From NCBI RefSeq assembly GCF_007752345.1, contig NZ_CP036299.1:2309001-2373000 (forward strand): a stretch of DNA of 64,000 bases, given 5' to 3'. Below are positions 7,821 through 16,867 of this stretch, one piece after another. This DNA is from Planctopirus ephydatiae (GTDB lineage: Bacteria > Planctomycetota > Planctomycetia > Planctomycetales > Planctomycetaceae). A program made the position numbers and the translations under genes. The first letter of the stretch is position 1. Each line of letters begins with the position of its first letter. The notes under the pieces were generated by a model. That model was not told the origin of the DNA. It saw only the letters and a program-made list of their open reading frames with translations, and searched no databases.

Positions 7821-8053
7821 TCAGCGGGGGACACGTTCGGTGGTTCCGTGACTGAGTCGGTTGGCAGCTTCCCGCAGAACCTGTTCTTCACTCCAATCGG
7901 GATGTTGCTGACGTATTGTCCCCCGAATCATTTCCCGGGCGGTTTCCCACATACGGAAGCCTGAGTCAACCGCTCGGCAGGGGTCTTCTGACGAAGAATC
8001 TCCACCATTTCGGGTTCCAGAATTTCAATTACTGGTTGGCGAGGGGAAGTCAT
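7821..8053 (-). pseudogene. Small 77-codon gene broken by a single-base frameshift
   Basis: From ATG 8053 the frame reads MTSPRQPVIEILEPEMVEIL through LTQA. It then shifts at the GCTTCCG near 7973-7979 and continues in another frame as FRMWETAREMIRG, QQHPDWSEEQVLREAANRLS and a TGA at 7821-7823. The total of 233 bases is one short of 78 codons, and restoring one T (GCTTTCCG) gives a continuous protein. The joined sequence resembles a small family I associate with planctomycetes and cyanobacteria, with no known function. It is either a real pseudogene or a sequencing or assembly error at the T-run. Confidence 0.75.
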
Positions 8054-8353
8054 AGTTTTGAATTTGACGTGCTGACAAGTCCTGCATTGAGTTCAACACG
8101 GAACAAATTCAATCTCAAGCTCTGAAGCCTGTGACGCCAACCATGAAGCTGGGAACATCCAGCCAGGAACGCCTTCCTTCATCCAACGGCAACCTGCGGC
8201 AGAGGTGTTAACGGAAGGGAGCAAAACAGTGCGTCGGGCTGCGGATGTGTGGCGGAAAGCTGTTCACTCATCACGTGGCAAGGATGACCGTAACTCATTC
8301 TCAGAGAACGAATTATGCGAACCTGTGCGTGCCGCTGTTGTGAGAAACGAAAC
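8054..8353. other. Intergenic stretch without a recognised gene
   Basis: About 300 bases lie between the frameshifted gene and tRNA-Arg. The short open frames lack ribosome sites and family features. Nothing is supported. Confidence 0.5.
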
Positions 8354-8427
8354 TACGCCCATGTGGATTCGAACCACAGACCGTCGGATTAGAAATCCGA
8401 TGCTCTATCCAGCTGAGCTATGGGCGC
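8354..8427 (-). tRNA. tRNA-Arg(TCT)
   Basis: A canonical cloverleaf: acceptor GCGCCCA/TGGGCGT, D-stem GCTC/GAGC, anticodon stem TCGGA/TCCGA with loop TTTCTAA (TCT at 34-36), variable loop CGGTC, T-stem TGTGG/CCACA and loop TTCGAAT. No CCA is encoded. Every stem is intact apart from a terminal G-T pair, in contrast to the array at 4.7-5.7 kb. Confidence 0.95.
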
Positions 8428-8636
8428 GAGTCGTCTTGACGGAGGATCAAGATCTACCTGTATTGCAATGAGAATTCGTCGATTTGGCAAGGGAGCGAAG
8501 CGTTTATGAGATTGAGGTCTGCTGGCGGTCATGACTCCGCAGGTGATCGAGGCCAGTCGCTGGTCTGATTTCGGATAGAATTTTGAGGCAACTGCCTGGG
8601 CTTGGTGGTAAGTCGAACACTTCCGGAAGCGTCAGT

Positions 8637-8816
8637 ATGACTCATCATCGAAATCTGCCTACAAAAATCTGCGAGGTTTGTCGGCGGGAGTTTGCGTGGC
8701 GGAAGAAATGGGAGAACGTCTGGAACGACGTCAAATACTGCAGTGAGCGGTGCCGACGTTCAAAAGCTGCGCCAAAACAAGCATCAACATCATCGAAGCC
8801 GCCAGTCAGCCACTAG
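8637..8816 (+). CDS. DUF2256 small zinc-binding-like protein
   Basis: A 59-residue protein. ATG 8637 is chosen because GGAAG at 8625-8629 lies about seven bases upstream; the frame is open further 5' without support. It has the DUF2256 pattern: [28 protein letters not shown]. Two CxxC-like pairs (CEVC and CSERC) suggest one bound zinc. The family is widespread and of unknown function. The C-terminal tail is Ser/Lys/Pro-rich. Confidence 0.85.
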   Translation: MTHHRNLPTKICEVCRREFAWRKKWENVWNDVKYCSERCRRSKAAPKQASTSSKPPVSH

Positions 8817-9126
8817 ATCAGTGCTCAAAAGTCACCGTTTTCAAGGGTCACCTTACAGAATCGTGGACTCAGCAACTGCGATCGTGATTCATTCATTACA
8901 ACGGCCAAGTCAAGCGAAACAGGCACGACTCCAGCGAGAGTGGCCCAGGAGAAAATTGGCATGACGGATTGGAGAACTTCTGGTAGTCTCACAAAATCCG
9001 GTCGCACGATTGATCGGGAATGACCTGTTCTGCACCTGATGTTGACTCGAGGGTGAGAACGAGAGGTCTCAGATAAAGTCGAGGAAATGAGGCTTTTGAG
9101 CTTCATCTGGAATGGAGTTGACACGG
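8817..9126. other. Intergenic stretch without a recognised gene
   Basis: About 310 bases before the thioredoxin-like gene. Nothing beyond the presumed promoter and the GGAG ribosome site at 9114-9117 can be supported. Confidence 0.5.
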
Positions 9127-11166
9127 ATGTCCGAACAATGGCTGTGGAGTTCACGGGTGCGCCCCGTTGTTTATGGCTCAGGTTCTCACTCGAAGAACGT
9201 GGTGGATCGCGCAAGTTTCTCCGGGCGGTTAACCTGTTCACTTTTCCGTAACTCCAGTATTCAACTCCGATTGAGCCTGGTGCTGGCGTTGATGATTACC
9301 CTGATGTGCCCGGGCCGCGAAGCTCAAGCACAGGTGACGGCCAAGCAGATTCTCCAGGCTTACTCGCCTCGACAAAAGGATGTCGATTACGAGGTGCCAA
9401 CTCCCGCTGATCTGGAAAAATGCCAGGTGACTGTCGAACGGCTGGGCAAAGTCTCGGGCTACGTGGTGCTGGGTGCTCAAGGCCAGTTACTTCGCCGCTT
9501 CATGGATACCAATGGCGATAACAAAGTTGACCAGTGGCGATATTACAATCACGGAATTGAGGTCTACCGCGACGTCGATTCCAACTTCAACGAGAAACCC
9601 GATCAGTTTCGTTATGTGAATCTGGGCGGAAGTCGCTGGGGAATCGATCAGAATGAAGATGGTAAAGTCGATTCATGGAAATCCATTTCTGCAGCGGAGG
9701 TTTCGCGAGAAGCCATCAAGGCGATGACAACAGGGGATTCTGGACTGCTGGAAACATTGCTGATCAATCCGGCTGACTTGCGAACTCTGGGAGTCAACGC
9801 AGCACTGCAAAAGAAAATGCTGGAAAATGTCAGCCAGCCGGAAGCCAAAGTGCGGCAGATTTTCTCCAAGTCCAAAGATTTCACGCCGAAGTCTGTCTGG
9901 GTGCGATTTGATGCGTTAATGCCCGGATCCATTCCTGCGGACGACGGAAAAGCAGAGACCGATCTCCAGGTTTACGAAAATGCCATGTGCATCGTTGATA
10001 ATGGAGGGGGCAAGACCGCTCTTATTCAGTTAGGGGAATTGGTGCGTGTGGGCGATGCCTGGAAGCTGACTCAAATCCCTGAGCCAATTGGAAGCGATTC
10101 AATTACCGTCGCGGGTGGCGTGTTGATGCAGCCACTTTTGGCCAGCGCTGAGAGTGCGGCTCCGTCAGTCTCTCCCGAAATGCAGGCTTTGCTGGATAAG
10201 CTGCAGAAACTGGATGCTTCTTCGGCTTCCCTGGCTGGCACACCGGAAGCCATGGCGAAGTTCAACAGCGCTCGCATTGAACTGCTCCTGCAGATCGTGA
10301 ATGCCACCACTTCGGAAGATGACAAAGAACAGTGGATGCAGCAATTGGCCGATGGTTATGCCGCTGCAATTCAGACTGGGCAGGGTGGAGACAGTCTGGA
10401 TCGGCTGAAGGATATGGAAACGAAGCTCAAAAAAGACTCAGCAGCTTCCCCGCTGGTGCCCTATGTCACTTATCGTCGCATGCTGGCCCAGTACAGTGTC
10501 GAGATGAATACCGCTAATGAAGCCAAGCGGGCCGATATTCAGAAGGCATGGCTGGAAAGCCTCGAAGGATTTATTTCGACGTATCCGAACTCAGAAGATG
10601 CCAGCGAAGCGATGCTTCAACTAGCGATTACTGAAGAGTTCAATGGCCGAATCAAGGAGGCAGTCGCCTGGTACAGCAAGCTGGCAGCGGCACAGCCTCA
10701 ATCTATTGCCGGGAAACGGGCCGCTGGTGCAGTGACTCGCATTCAACTCAATGGGCAGCCACTGAAGCTTTCGGGAACTTTGCTTGAGGGTGGTAGTTTC
10801 AATGTGTCGCAACTGAAAGGGAAGGCTGTTCTGGTGGTTTACTGGGCCACATGGTGCCAGCCATGTGCAGCCGATCTCCCTCAGATTCGAGCCCTTTACG
10901 AACAGTATCGCGCCCAGGGATTTGAAATTGTGGGCGTCTGCCTCGATGTGGATACGTCACCTCAGGACGTGAACAAATTCCGCGTGGAAAACAAGATGCG
11001 TTGGCCGCAGATCTACGAGCGAGGTGGTCTGGAAAGTCCGGCGGCTGTCCAACTGGGTGTCATCACATTGCCCACGATGATTCTGACAGATCGAGCCGGT
11101 CGTGTGGTGAACCGTGGAGCCACTGTGCAGGATTTGAAGACGACTTTACCCCAGATCCTGAAGTAG
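9127..11166 (+). CDS. TlpA-family thioredoxin with Asp-rich N-terminal repeats
   Basis: A 679-residue exported protein. ATG 9127 has GGAG nine bases upstream; ATG 9112 would overlap that site. A hydrophobic segment around residues 46-62 (LSLVLALMITLM) follows a long N-terminal region, so either the signal peptide is unusual or the true start is later. Residues about 115-180 hold three Asp-rich loops (DTNGDNKVDQW, DVDSNFNEKPDQF, DQNEDGKVDSW) that look like EF-hand or dockerin calcium loops. A long helical, TPR-like region follows. The C-terminal 140 residues are a TlpA/AhpC-TSA thioredoxin fold with WCQPC (C577, C580) and cis-Pro TLPT. It probably reduces or isomerises disulfides of envelope proteins. 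Confidence 0.85.
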   Translation: MSEQWLWSSRVRPVVYGSGSHSKNVVDRASFSGRLTCSLFRNSSIQLRLSLVLALMITLMCPGREAQAQVTAKQILQAYSPRQKDVDYEVPTPADLEKCQVTVERLGKVSGYVVLGAQGQLLRRFMDTNGDNKVDQWRYYNHGIEVYRDVDSNFNEKPDQFRYVNLGGSRWGIDQNEDGKVDSWKSISAAEVSREAIKAMTTGDSGLLETLLINPADLRTLGVNAALQKKMLENVSQPEAKVRQIFSKSKDFTPKSVWVRFDALMPGSIPADDGKAETDLQVYENAMCIVDNGGGKTALIQLGELVRVGDAWKLTQIPEPIGSDSITVAGGVLMQPLLASAESAAPSVSPEMQALLDKLQKLDASSASLAGTPEAMAKFNSARIELLLQIVNATTSEDDKEQWMQQLADGYAAAIQTGQGGDSLDRLKDMETKLKKDSAASPLVPYVTYRRMLAQYSVEMNTANEAKRADIQKAWLESLEGFISTYPNSEDASEAMLQLAITEEFNGRIKEAVAWYSKLAAAQPQSIAGKRAAGAVTRIQLNGQPLKLSGTLLEGGSFNVSQLKGKAVLVVYWATWCQPCAADLPQIRALYEQYRAQGFEIVGVCLDVDTSPQDVNKFRVENKMRWPQIYERGGLESPAAVQLGVITLPTMILTDRAGRVVNRGATVQDLKTTLPQILK

Positions 11167-11273
11167 GTATCGGCGCGAGACTTTGCTCCAAAACCGGTAA
11201 CGCCGATATCGAACGCTCCTCTTGTTGAGAATTTCCTGGGTTGTTTCCGCAGGCTTATAAAATTGGGTATGCC

Positions 11274-12530
11274 ATGGATTGGCTGAGAGCATGGATTCGA
11301 CCAATCAAGAAGCCGATTCAGCAGGCGATCATTCAGAGTCATCGGCGCTCTGGCCGGATCATGCTGAGTGACACCACGCTTCGTGATGGTGAGCAGATGC
11401 CTGGGGCGACCTTAGAGCCTGAAGAGAAAAGAGAAATTGCTCTGGCTCTCGAAGCTGCCGGGATTCACTCGCTCGATGCAGGTTTTCCAGCCAGTTCTCA
11501 ACAGGATTTTGATGCGATTCGACTGATGGCCCAGGTGATCAAGCGGCCGGTGATGACCGCCCTTTGCCGGACAGTCGAGGGAGATGTTGACGCCGCGGAT
11601 GAAGCTTTAGCCGGTCTGCCACCTCATAAAAGAGGGGTGAGTCTGTTTATTGGGACGAGTCCTCTCCATCGGGATTATAAGCTCAGAAAATCTCGCACCG
11701 AGGTTCTGTCGATCATTGATCGATCGGTACGGTACGCCTCGAAAAAGTTTGATATTGTGGCTTTCAGTCCCGAGGATGCGAGTCGAACCGAAGCCGACTT
11801 TCTCGTGGAATGCTACGAAACAGCCATCCAGGCTGGTGCGACGACCATCGGCTACCCAGATACCGTCGGTGTTCTGACACCAGAGCGAGCGTACGCTGCT
11901 ATTCGTCATGTGCTGGAACATGTTCCATCGGTGAAGAAAGTTCTGGTTGCAGTGCACATGCACAATGATCTGGGCTTGGCGGTGGCGAACAGCCTCGCGG
12001 GATTGACGGCCGGTGCTCACATTGTGCAATGCACAGTCAATGGGATCGGTGAGCGGGCCGGAAACGCGGCTTTGGAAGAAGTGGCCATGGCGCTCTATAT
12101 CAATCAGGAGCAATATGGCCGTCCAGTGAAGCTCAACTATGAATCACTCTTTCCGCTCTGCCAGCTGGTCGCGAAGAAGACGGGCGTGCCGATGGCTTTG
12201 AATAAACCGGTGGCCGGCCGCACGATTTTTGCGACAGAAGCCGGGATTCATCAGGATGGCCTGCTCAAGCATCCGGATACTTATTTGCCTTATCGGCCAG
12301 AAGTCGTGGGAGGTCCCGCGATTGAACTCGTCCTGGGAAGGCATAGTGGCAAAGGTGCCGTAGCCCATCACCTGCAGAATCTGGGATATCAGGCGACCGA
12401 TGCCAATGTGATGTTCATTCTGAATCAGATCAAAGGCATGCCTCGCGGCGGATTGATTGACAAGGTACAGATCCACCAGTGGATGAGCCAAAAGCCTCAT
12501 CATGCGGAAACAGGTATGAAGGTGGCCTGA
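11274..12530 (+). CDS. 2-isopropylmalate/homocitrate synthase family protein lacking the regulatory domain
   Basis: A 418-residue protein. ATG 11274 is the first ATG; a TTG 33 bases upstream is possible, and catalytic homology starts only at [36 protein letters not shown] and NGIGERAGN identify a metal-dependent Claisen condensing enzyme that uses acetyl-CoA (HMGL-like TIM barrel), followed by the GIHQDG and GRHSGKGAV segments of the LeuA subdomains. The leucine-binding C-terminal regulatory domain of LeuA is absent. It may therefore be a feedback-insensitive isopropylmalate synthase, a homocitrate synthase or a citramalate synthase-like enzyme. It follows the thioredoxin gene by about 110 bases. 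Confidence 0.85.
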   Translation: MDWLRAWIRPIKKPIQQAIIQSHRRSGRIMLSDTTLRDGEQMPGATLEPEEKREIALALEAAGIHSLDAGFPASSQQDFDAIRLMAQVIKRPVMTALCRTVEGDVDAADEALAGLPPHKRGVSLFIGTSPLHRDYKLRKSRTEVLSIIDRSVRYASKKFDIVAFSPEDASRTEADFLVECYETAIQAGATTIGYPDTVGVLTPERAYAAIRHVLEHVPSVKKVLVAVHMHNDLGLAVANSLAGLTAGAHIVQCTVNGIGERAGNAALEEVAMALYINQEQYGRPVKLNYESLFPLCQLVAKKTGVPMALNKPVAGRTIFATEAGIHQDGLLKHPDTYLPYRPEVVGGPAIELVLGRHSGKGAVAHHLQNLGYQATDANVMFILNQIKGMPRGGLIDKVQIHQWMSQKPHHAETGMKVA

Positions 12531-12541
12531 GAACAGTTCCC

Positions 12542-12572
12542 CAAGGCCTTGAAAGGACCTTGATAAAGTTTT
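12542..12572. terminator. Weak hairpin between convergent genes
   Basis: CAAGGCCT and AGGACCTTG form a short stem with one bulged base, followed by AAAGTTTT. It sits between two convergent stop codons, but the stem is weak. Confidence 0.3.
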
Positions 12573-13059
12573 ACTTCCGTGAACCGGAAGTCTGCTTGCG
12601 GTTCGAAGTGAGCTGACCCGTGGCAAATTCTTCACGGCGGGTACGGCTGCCCACACCGATGGTGCGAAAAGGAAGTGCTGCCATCTCGCCGACGCGAGGC
12701 ATGGGCGTCCCGCGGTAATAAACCCGGCGGATCGTATTCCCGTAGAAGTGCAAGGGCCGGTAAGGCCTATGTTCGATCGGCGTCGCGTCGATCTGTGTTC
12801 TTAATGGGCCGGTCGCCACCACAACGGGAAGCCAGCCTGGCTCCTGGAGTGATGTTTCACTGGTCAGGCCGGTGGAGGCCGTCCCCACCAGAATCAGCAG
12901 CATGGCTGGTAATGTGCACAGGGACGAAATTTGAGAACCATTGCGTGAGCAGCCAGGGAACCCGAATTGTGATGCATGCGTGAACATAGGATCAGTTTGT
13001 GATGTGCTGCCAACTTGAAACACAGATGTTTCTCTTTCCGTCTGAATATGAAAACTCAT
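12571..13059 (-). CDS. Hypothetical membrane-anchored or secreted protein
   Basis: A 162-residue protein. ATG 13059 is supported by AAGG eight bases upstream on the minus strand. A hydrophobic stretch (SLCTLPAMLLILVGTAS, about residues 46-62) suggests export, although the N-terminal region is long for a signal peptide. The remainder contains HRPYRPLHFYGNTIRRVYYR and a basic tail. The RPxRPxHxYGN segment resembles short conserved planctomycete proteins of unknown role. It converges on the synthase gene and is divergent from recQ. Confidence 0.65.
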   Translation of the reverse strand: MSFHIQTERETSVFQVGSTSQTDPMFTHASQFGFPGCSRNGSQISSLCTLPAMLLILVGTASTGLTSETSLQEPGWLPVVVATGPLRTQIDATPIEHRPYRPLHFYGNTIRRVYYRGTPMPRVGEMAALPFRTIGVGSRTRREEFATGQLTSNRKQTSGSRK

Positions 13060-13383
13060 GCTCAAGACCTTCGCCAACTTCTAATCATTGATTCGAAATG
13101 AACATCGGATCTTCGATCAGCGAGTGAGAACCTTTGCTGGGCGATCAGTGGCAAAAACTGCCTGACGCCGGACGATGCCGAAAAAGAGCTTATGACCGTT
13201 AAATCTGTTCATGCTCCTCCCCGATTTTTTAAAGCTCGAATCAGTTGGAACTGTGGCTGGTGATTGAAAACCAGCCAGTGACTTGGGGATCGAGTGAATC
13301 ATTTGTAGGCTGTTTATGGGGTATAGGGCTTGTAATCCATGTACGGGTTATAGCCACTCAGTTCAGCATTCAGGGAGGAAAGC
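13060..13383. other. Divergent promoter region before recQ
   Basis: About 320 bases between two divergent genes. It must hold both promoters, but I could not assign convincing -35/-10 boxes. GGGAGG at 13373-13378 is the recQ ribosome site. Confidence 0.5.
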
Positions 13384-15678
13384 TTGGTCAGTATGGTGGA
13401 CGCTACTGATTTGGCGGATCGCGAAATCACCCGTGAAAGACTCGATCAAGCTTCGAGTTCTCAATTCGCCGCACAGGGTTCCTGCCTCAAGGAAGCTCGT
13501 TCGTTATTGCAACGACTTTGGGGATACGAGGATTTTCGGCCCCTGCAAGAACAGGTGATTCAAGCTCTGCTCGATGGGCGGGAAAGTGTCGTGGTGCTTC
13601 CCACGGGCGGCGGGAAATCGCTGTGCTACCAGGTTCCAGCACTATTAAAGTCAGGCTTGGCGATTGTCGTTTCGCCATTGATTTCGTTGATGTTTGATCA
13701 AGTGTCGTCACTTCAGGAAGTCGGTGTTGCGGCGGCGGCTATTCACAGCGGGTTGTCTAACCAGGAGCGACAGCTGATTGCCGGCCAGATCCGCTCGGGT
13801 GAACTTCGATTGCTTTACCTTTCTCCTGAGCGATTGATGACCGACCGGATGCTGGGCTTTCTGGAGCAAGTCCCGCTTTCCATGGTCGCCATTGATGAAG
13901 CTCACTGCATCAGTGACTGGGGACACGACTTTCGCCCGGAATATCGGATGCTTTCGGGCTTGAAAGATCGTTTTCCGCAACTCCCCATCCATGCATTTAC
14001 GGCAACCGCCACACAGGAAGTTCGTCAGGATATCGCCCGGCAACTCGGCCTGGCCAATCCTCAATTCCATGTCGGATCATTTGATCGACCGAATTTGATC
14101 TACCGGGTTCTTCCCAGAGAAGATCGAGATCAGCAGGTGATTTCGACCATCCGGCGGCATCCTGGAGAATCGGGAGTGGTCTACTGTCTCCGCCGAAAAG
14201 ATGTCGACGATGTGACGATGATGCTCAAACAGGCTGGCTTTCGAGCACTTCCATATCATGCCGGTCTGCCCGATGAAGAGCGGCATGCCAACCAGCATGC
14301 ATTTCTCAATGATCATGTCGAGATCATTGTCGCGACAGTCGCCTTTGGTATGGGGATTGATAAGTCGGATGTCCGGTTTGTCATCCATACTGGCGCTCCG
14401 AAATCTTTAGAAGCTTACCAGCAGGAGAGTGGTCGGGCAGGTCGCGATGGACTCGATGCCGAGTGCTGGCTCTTTTATGCCCAGGGCGATTCTGCGTTAT
14501 GGCGCAGCTTGCAGGCCAATCTTCCGGAGGAAGCTCAACAGACAGCACAGCAGGTTCTGGCGGGAATGGAAGGGTTCTGCCAATCGACAAAGTGTCGACA
14601 TCGAGCGATTGTAGAATACTTTGGACAGGCCGGAGAATCGGGCAAATGTGGTGCCTGCGATATCTGTCTGGGCGAGTTGACGGAAGTTGAAGATTCGTTG
14701 GTCGTCTCGCAAAAAATTCTCTCTTGCGTGGTAAGGGTCGAACAGAGTTTCGGGGCCGATCATGTTTGTAAAGTGCTGGTAGGATCGCGTGCCAAAAACA
14801 TCCTCAATCGTGGGCATGACAAGCTGAGCACATTTGGATTGTTGAAAGGCGTCGACTTGAAAGTTCTTCGCCATTGGATCGAACAACTCATCTCGCAAGG
14901 TTTTCTCGAGCGATATGGCGAATACAGCCTCCTGCGAGTCACGCCAGCAGGTCGGCTTGTTTTAAAGGGTGTCCAGAGCCCGCGATTACTCGTCGCGAAT
15001 TCGACCTCGTTCAGGCAGACAGGTATTGCTCAAGTGGCATGGGCCGGCGTCGATCGCGAACTCTTCGAAGAGTTGCGTGATTTGCGAAGACAATTGGCAG
15101 CAGAGCGTGGAGTGCCACCATTTATCATTTTCGGAGATGCCCCATTGCGGGAGATGGCGTCCGTCCGTCCGTTGAGCACAACCAGTTTTCGACAGATTCG
15201 TGGGATTGGAGATAAGAAGACCAGCCTGTACGGCGAGGTCTTTGTCGCTGTGATTTCGCGGTATTGCCACGAACGCAATCTGGCTGGCGATCAGTTTGCA
15301 CTGAGAGATCAAAGTCAAAACTCTCCACCGGCAACTGTCGATCAAAGCCCGCCGATCAAGCGAGAGCCCGGAGAGATCCAGAAGAGAGCGTATGAATTGT
15401 TCTCCAGCGGGCAGGAGCTTGAGGCTGTGGCAAAGGTTTTAGAGCGCAGCCGATCCACTGTCGCGCAATATCTGGAAGAATACATTCTGGATCGTGGCCT
15501 TCAGGATGGTCGCCCGTGGGTTGAGAAAAACGAGTTCTCTCAGATTGAGGTAGCTTTCGAGCCAGAGGATAACCGCCGACTGAAGCCAGCGTTTGACCGG
15601 CTGAATGGTCAGGTCAGCTACGAAAAATTGCGAGTCGTGCGCGCTTGCCTGCAGAATCGCGGACACTGGCCCATGTGA
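13384..15678 (+). CDS. recQ: ATP-dependent DNA helicase RecQ
   Basis: A 764-residue 3'-5' DNA helicase for recombination and fork repair. TTG 13384 is chosen because GGGAGG ends five bases upstream; ATG 13393 would be 14 bases away. Visible are the Q-motif FRPLQEQ, Walker A LPTGGGKS, Walker B DEAH with CISDWGHDFRPEY, motif III FTATAT and motif VI QESGRAGRDG. The zinc-binding RecQ-CT cysteines follow (CQSTKCRH ... CGACDIC), then the winged-helix RQC domain. An HRDC domain comes after that, and a C-terminal helix-turn-helix-like segment lies around EAVAKVLERSRSTVAQYLEEY. The length is above the usual 600 residues because of the C-terminal extension. Confidence 0.95.
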   Translation: MVSMVDATDLADREITRERLDQASSSQFAAQGSCLKEARSLLQRLWGYEDFRPLQEQVIQALLDGRESVVVLPTGGGKSLCYQVPALLKSGLAIVVSPLISLMFDQVSSLQEVGVAAAAIHSGLSNQERQLIAGQIRSGELRLLYLSPERLMTDRMLGFLEQVPLSMVAIDEAHCISDWGHDFRPEYRMLSGLKDRFPQLPIHAFTATATQEVRQDIARQLGLANPQFHVGSFDRPNLIYRVLPREDRDQQVISTIRRHPGESGVVYCLRRKDVDDVTMMLKQAGFRALPYHAGLPDEERHANQHAFLNDHVEIIVATVAFGMGIDKSDVRFVIHTGAPKSLEAYQQESGRAGRDGLDAECWLFYAQGDSALWRSLQANLPEEAQQTAQQVLAGMEGFCQSTKCRHRAIVEYFGQAGESGKCGACDICLGELTEVEDSLVVSQKILSCVVRVEQSFGADHVCKVLVGSRAKNILNRGHDKLSTFGLLKGVDLKVLRHWIEQLISQGFLERYGEYSLLRVTPAGRLVLKGVQSPRLLVANSTSFRQTGIAQVAWAGVDRELFEELRDLRRQLAAERGVPPFIIFGDAPLREMASVRPLSTTSFRQIRGIGDKKTSLYGEVFVAVISRYCHERNLAGDQFALRDQSQNSPPATVDQSPPIKREPGEIQKRAYELFSSGQELEAVAKVLERSRSTVAQYLEEYILDRGLQDGRPWVEKNEFSQIEVAFEPEDNRRLKPAFDRLNGQVSYEKLRVVRACLQNRGHWPM

Positions 15679-15959
15679 TCTGCATTCTTGGAAATCTGTT
15701 ATCAGAATGTACAGGTGGCACGCATTGCCAAACTGACATTTTGGCTGTCAAAATGGCGTGTTTGAAGCGTTCCGCCAAGATGGCTATTGTCGTAAGTGTC
15801 CATCAATTCTCAGTATACATTTCGAAGAATTTTTGGGAATGCCGTTTGCTTTTTTGCTGGAGCGTCTGAGTTCCGGGGGCACGGGCACCAACAATCAGAC
15901 ATGAAATCAAGAGTGGTTTTCTTTTCTAAGTTGCCCGTGGACAAGTCAAGGAGATCGTC
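15679..15959. promoter_or_regulatory. hsp20 upstream region with a palindrome
   Basis: CATTTTG at 15737-15743 and CAAAATG at 15749-15755 form a perfect 7-bp inverted repeat with a 5-base spacer. It is nested with TGACA/TGTCA (15734-15738, 15746-15750). It lies about 200 bases before the Hsp20 start and could be an operator for heat-shock control. It does not match the CIRCE element. The ribosome site AAGGAG is at 15948-15953. Confidence 0.4.
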
Positions 15960-16454
15960 ATGATTCCAGCAGTTCAAAACTCAAATGGACGGCATCTGGT
16001 GGCAGCTTTGCCAGGACATCGGCTGTCACCCGTCTTCGACCGATTGTTCGAAGATTTTCTGGCTCCTGCATCCCAGTCCTGGACTGGTTTCCCTTCCAGT
16101 CTCTGGGAAGATGAAGGAGCGATTCATTTTGAAATGGATCTCCCTGGGATCCACGAAGCCGATCTTGAGATCACAGTGCATGAAGACCATCTCGTGGTAA
16201 AGGGCGAACGCAAGGCACCTGCGGAAAGGCGTCAAAACGACCAGAGGGTGTATGGTCAGTTTGAACAGCGCGTTAAATTGATCGCAGCGGTCGATCTGGC
16301 GCAGATCGAAGCCTCTCTCCAGCAGGGAGTGCTGCATGTCAAACTCCCCAAGAGTCAGGCGGCCAAGCCATTCCGAGTCACGCTGCAATCGAACGGCAAT
16401 TGCCAATTCCAGGTGGAGATGGACAATCAGAATTCGATGTACAGCCAGACATAG
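15960..16454 (+). CDS. Small heat shock protein, Hsp20/alpha-crystallin family
   Basis: A 164-residue chaperone that binds unfolding proteins without ATP. AAGGAG lies six bases before ATG 15960. The alpha-crystallin domain runs from about residue 50 to 140, with the typical MDLPGIHEADLEITV, LVVKGERK and the LxxGVLxVxLPK motif (LQQGVLHVKLPK). Flanking arms are short, as usual. It is a single-gene unit with a terminator downstream. Its regulation is probably through the upstream palindrome. Confidence 0.94.
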   Translation: MIPAVQNSNGRHLVAALPGHRLSPVFDRLFEDFLAPASQSWTGFPSSLWEDEGAIHFEMDLPGIHEADLEITVHEDHLVVKGERKAPAERRQNDQRVYGQFEQRVKLIAAVDLAQIEASLQQGVLHVKLPKSQAAKPFRVTLQSNGNCQFQVEMDNQNSMYSQT

Positions 16455-16507
16455 CTCATTTTCTGAATGACGGATGCAATTTGAGTTTTGTAGTTAAGTC
16501 CTAATAG

Positions 16508-16540
16508 AGGCCCGCAGTTCTGTGGGCCTTCTTGTATTTT
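16508..16540 (+). terminator. Intrinsic terminator after hsp20
   Basis: A 9-bp stem AGGCCCGCA (16508-16516) with TGTGGGCCT (16521-16529), one G-T pair and a 4-base loop, followed by TCTTGTATTTT. Confidence 0.8.
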
Positions 16541-16867
16541 CAGGTCGTATTTTGATCAACTCGCTGGTGACTTCGAAGATGACGTGCACAATCCAGCGAA
16601 ACGGATTCATACAGGATCCATGGCGGCTGGAAGTGATTGTGAGAGTTTCAGCGGTTAACTGAAGATGGCCTGAAGTCTGATTTTCAATGAATTTCAGTCT
16701 GTAAGACGCAATAAACTGGTCGAGTACCCCCGGTCGACGTATGCTCTTAGGAGATTGTCTGCCGCGCTAACTTTTGGCAAATTCAGGCGGTCCTCGAAGA
16801 AACTCTGTCTGTCACCCTGCCCCGCATCCCCCAGTTTGAGTGCTCCTGCATTCAGGAGTGAGTTCTC
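16541..16867. other. Upstream region of the efflux operon
   Basis: About 325 bases without a recognisable gene. They presumably hold the operon promoter. AGGAG at 16854-16858 is the ribosome site of the adaptor gene. Confidence 0.5.

Noticed and set aside
15716-15732. Possible sigma-54 promoter (TGGCAC ... TTGC) upstream of hsp20
   Set aside because: The spacing between GG and GC is eight bases, not the ten required for a -24/-12 promoter. The sequence is also part of a small TGGCA/TGCCA palindrome.
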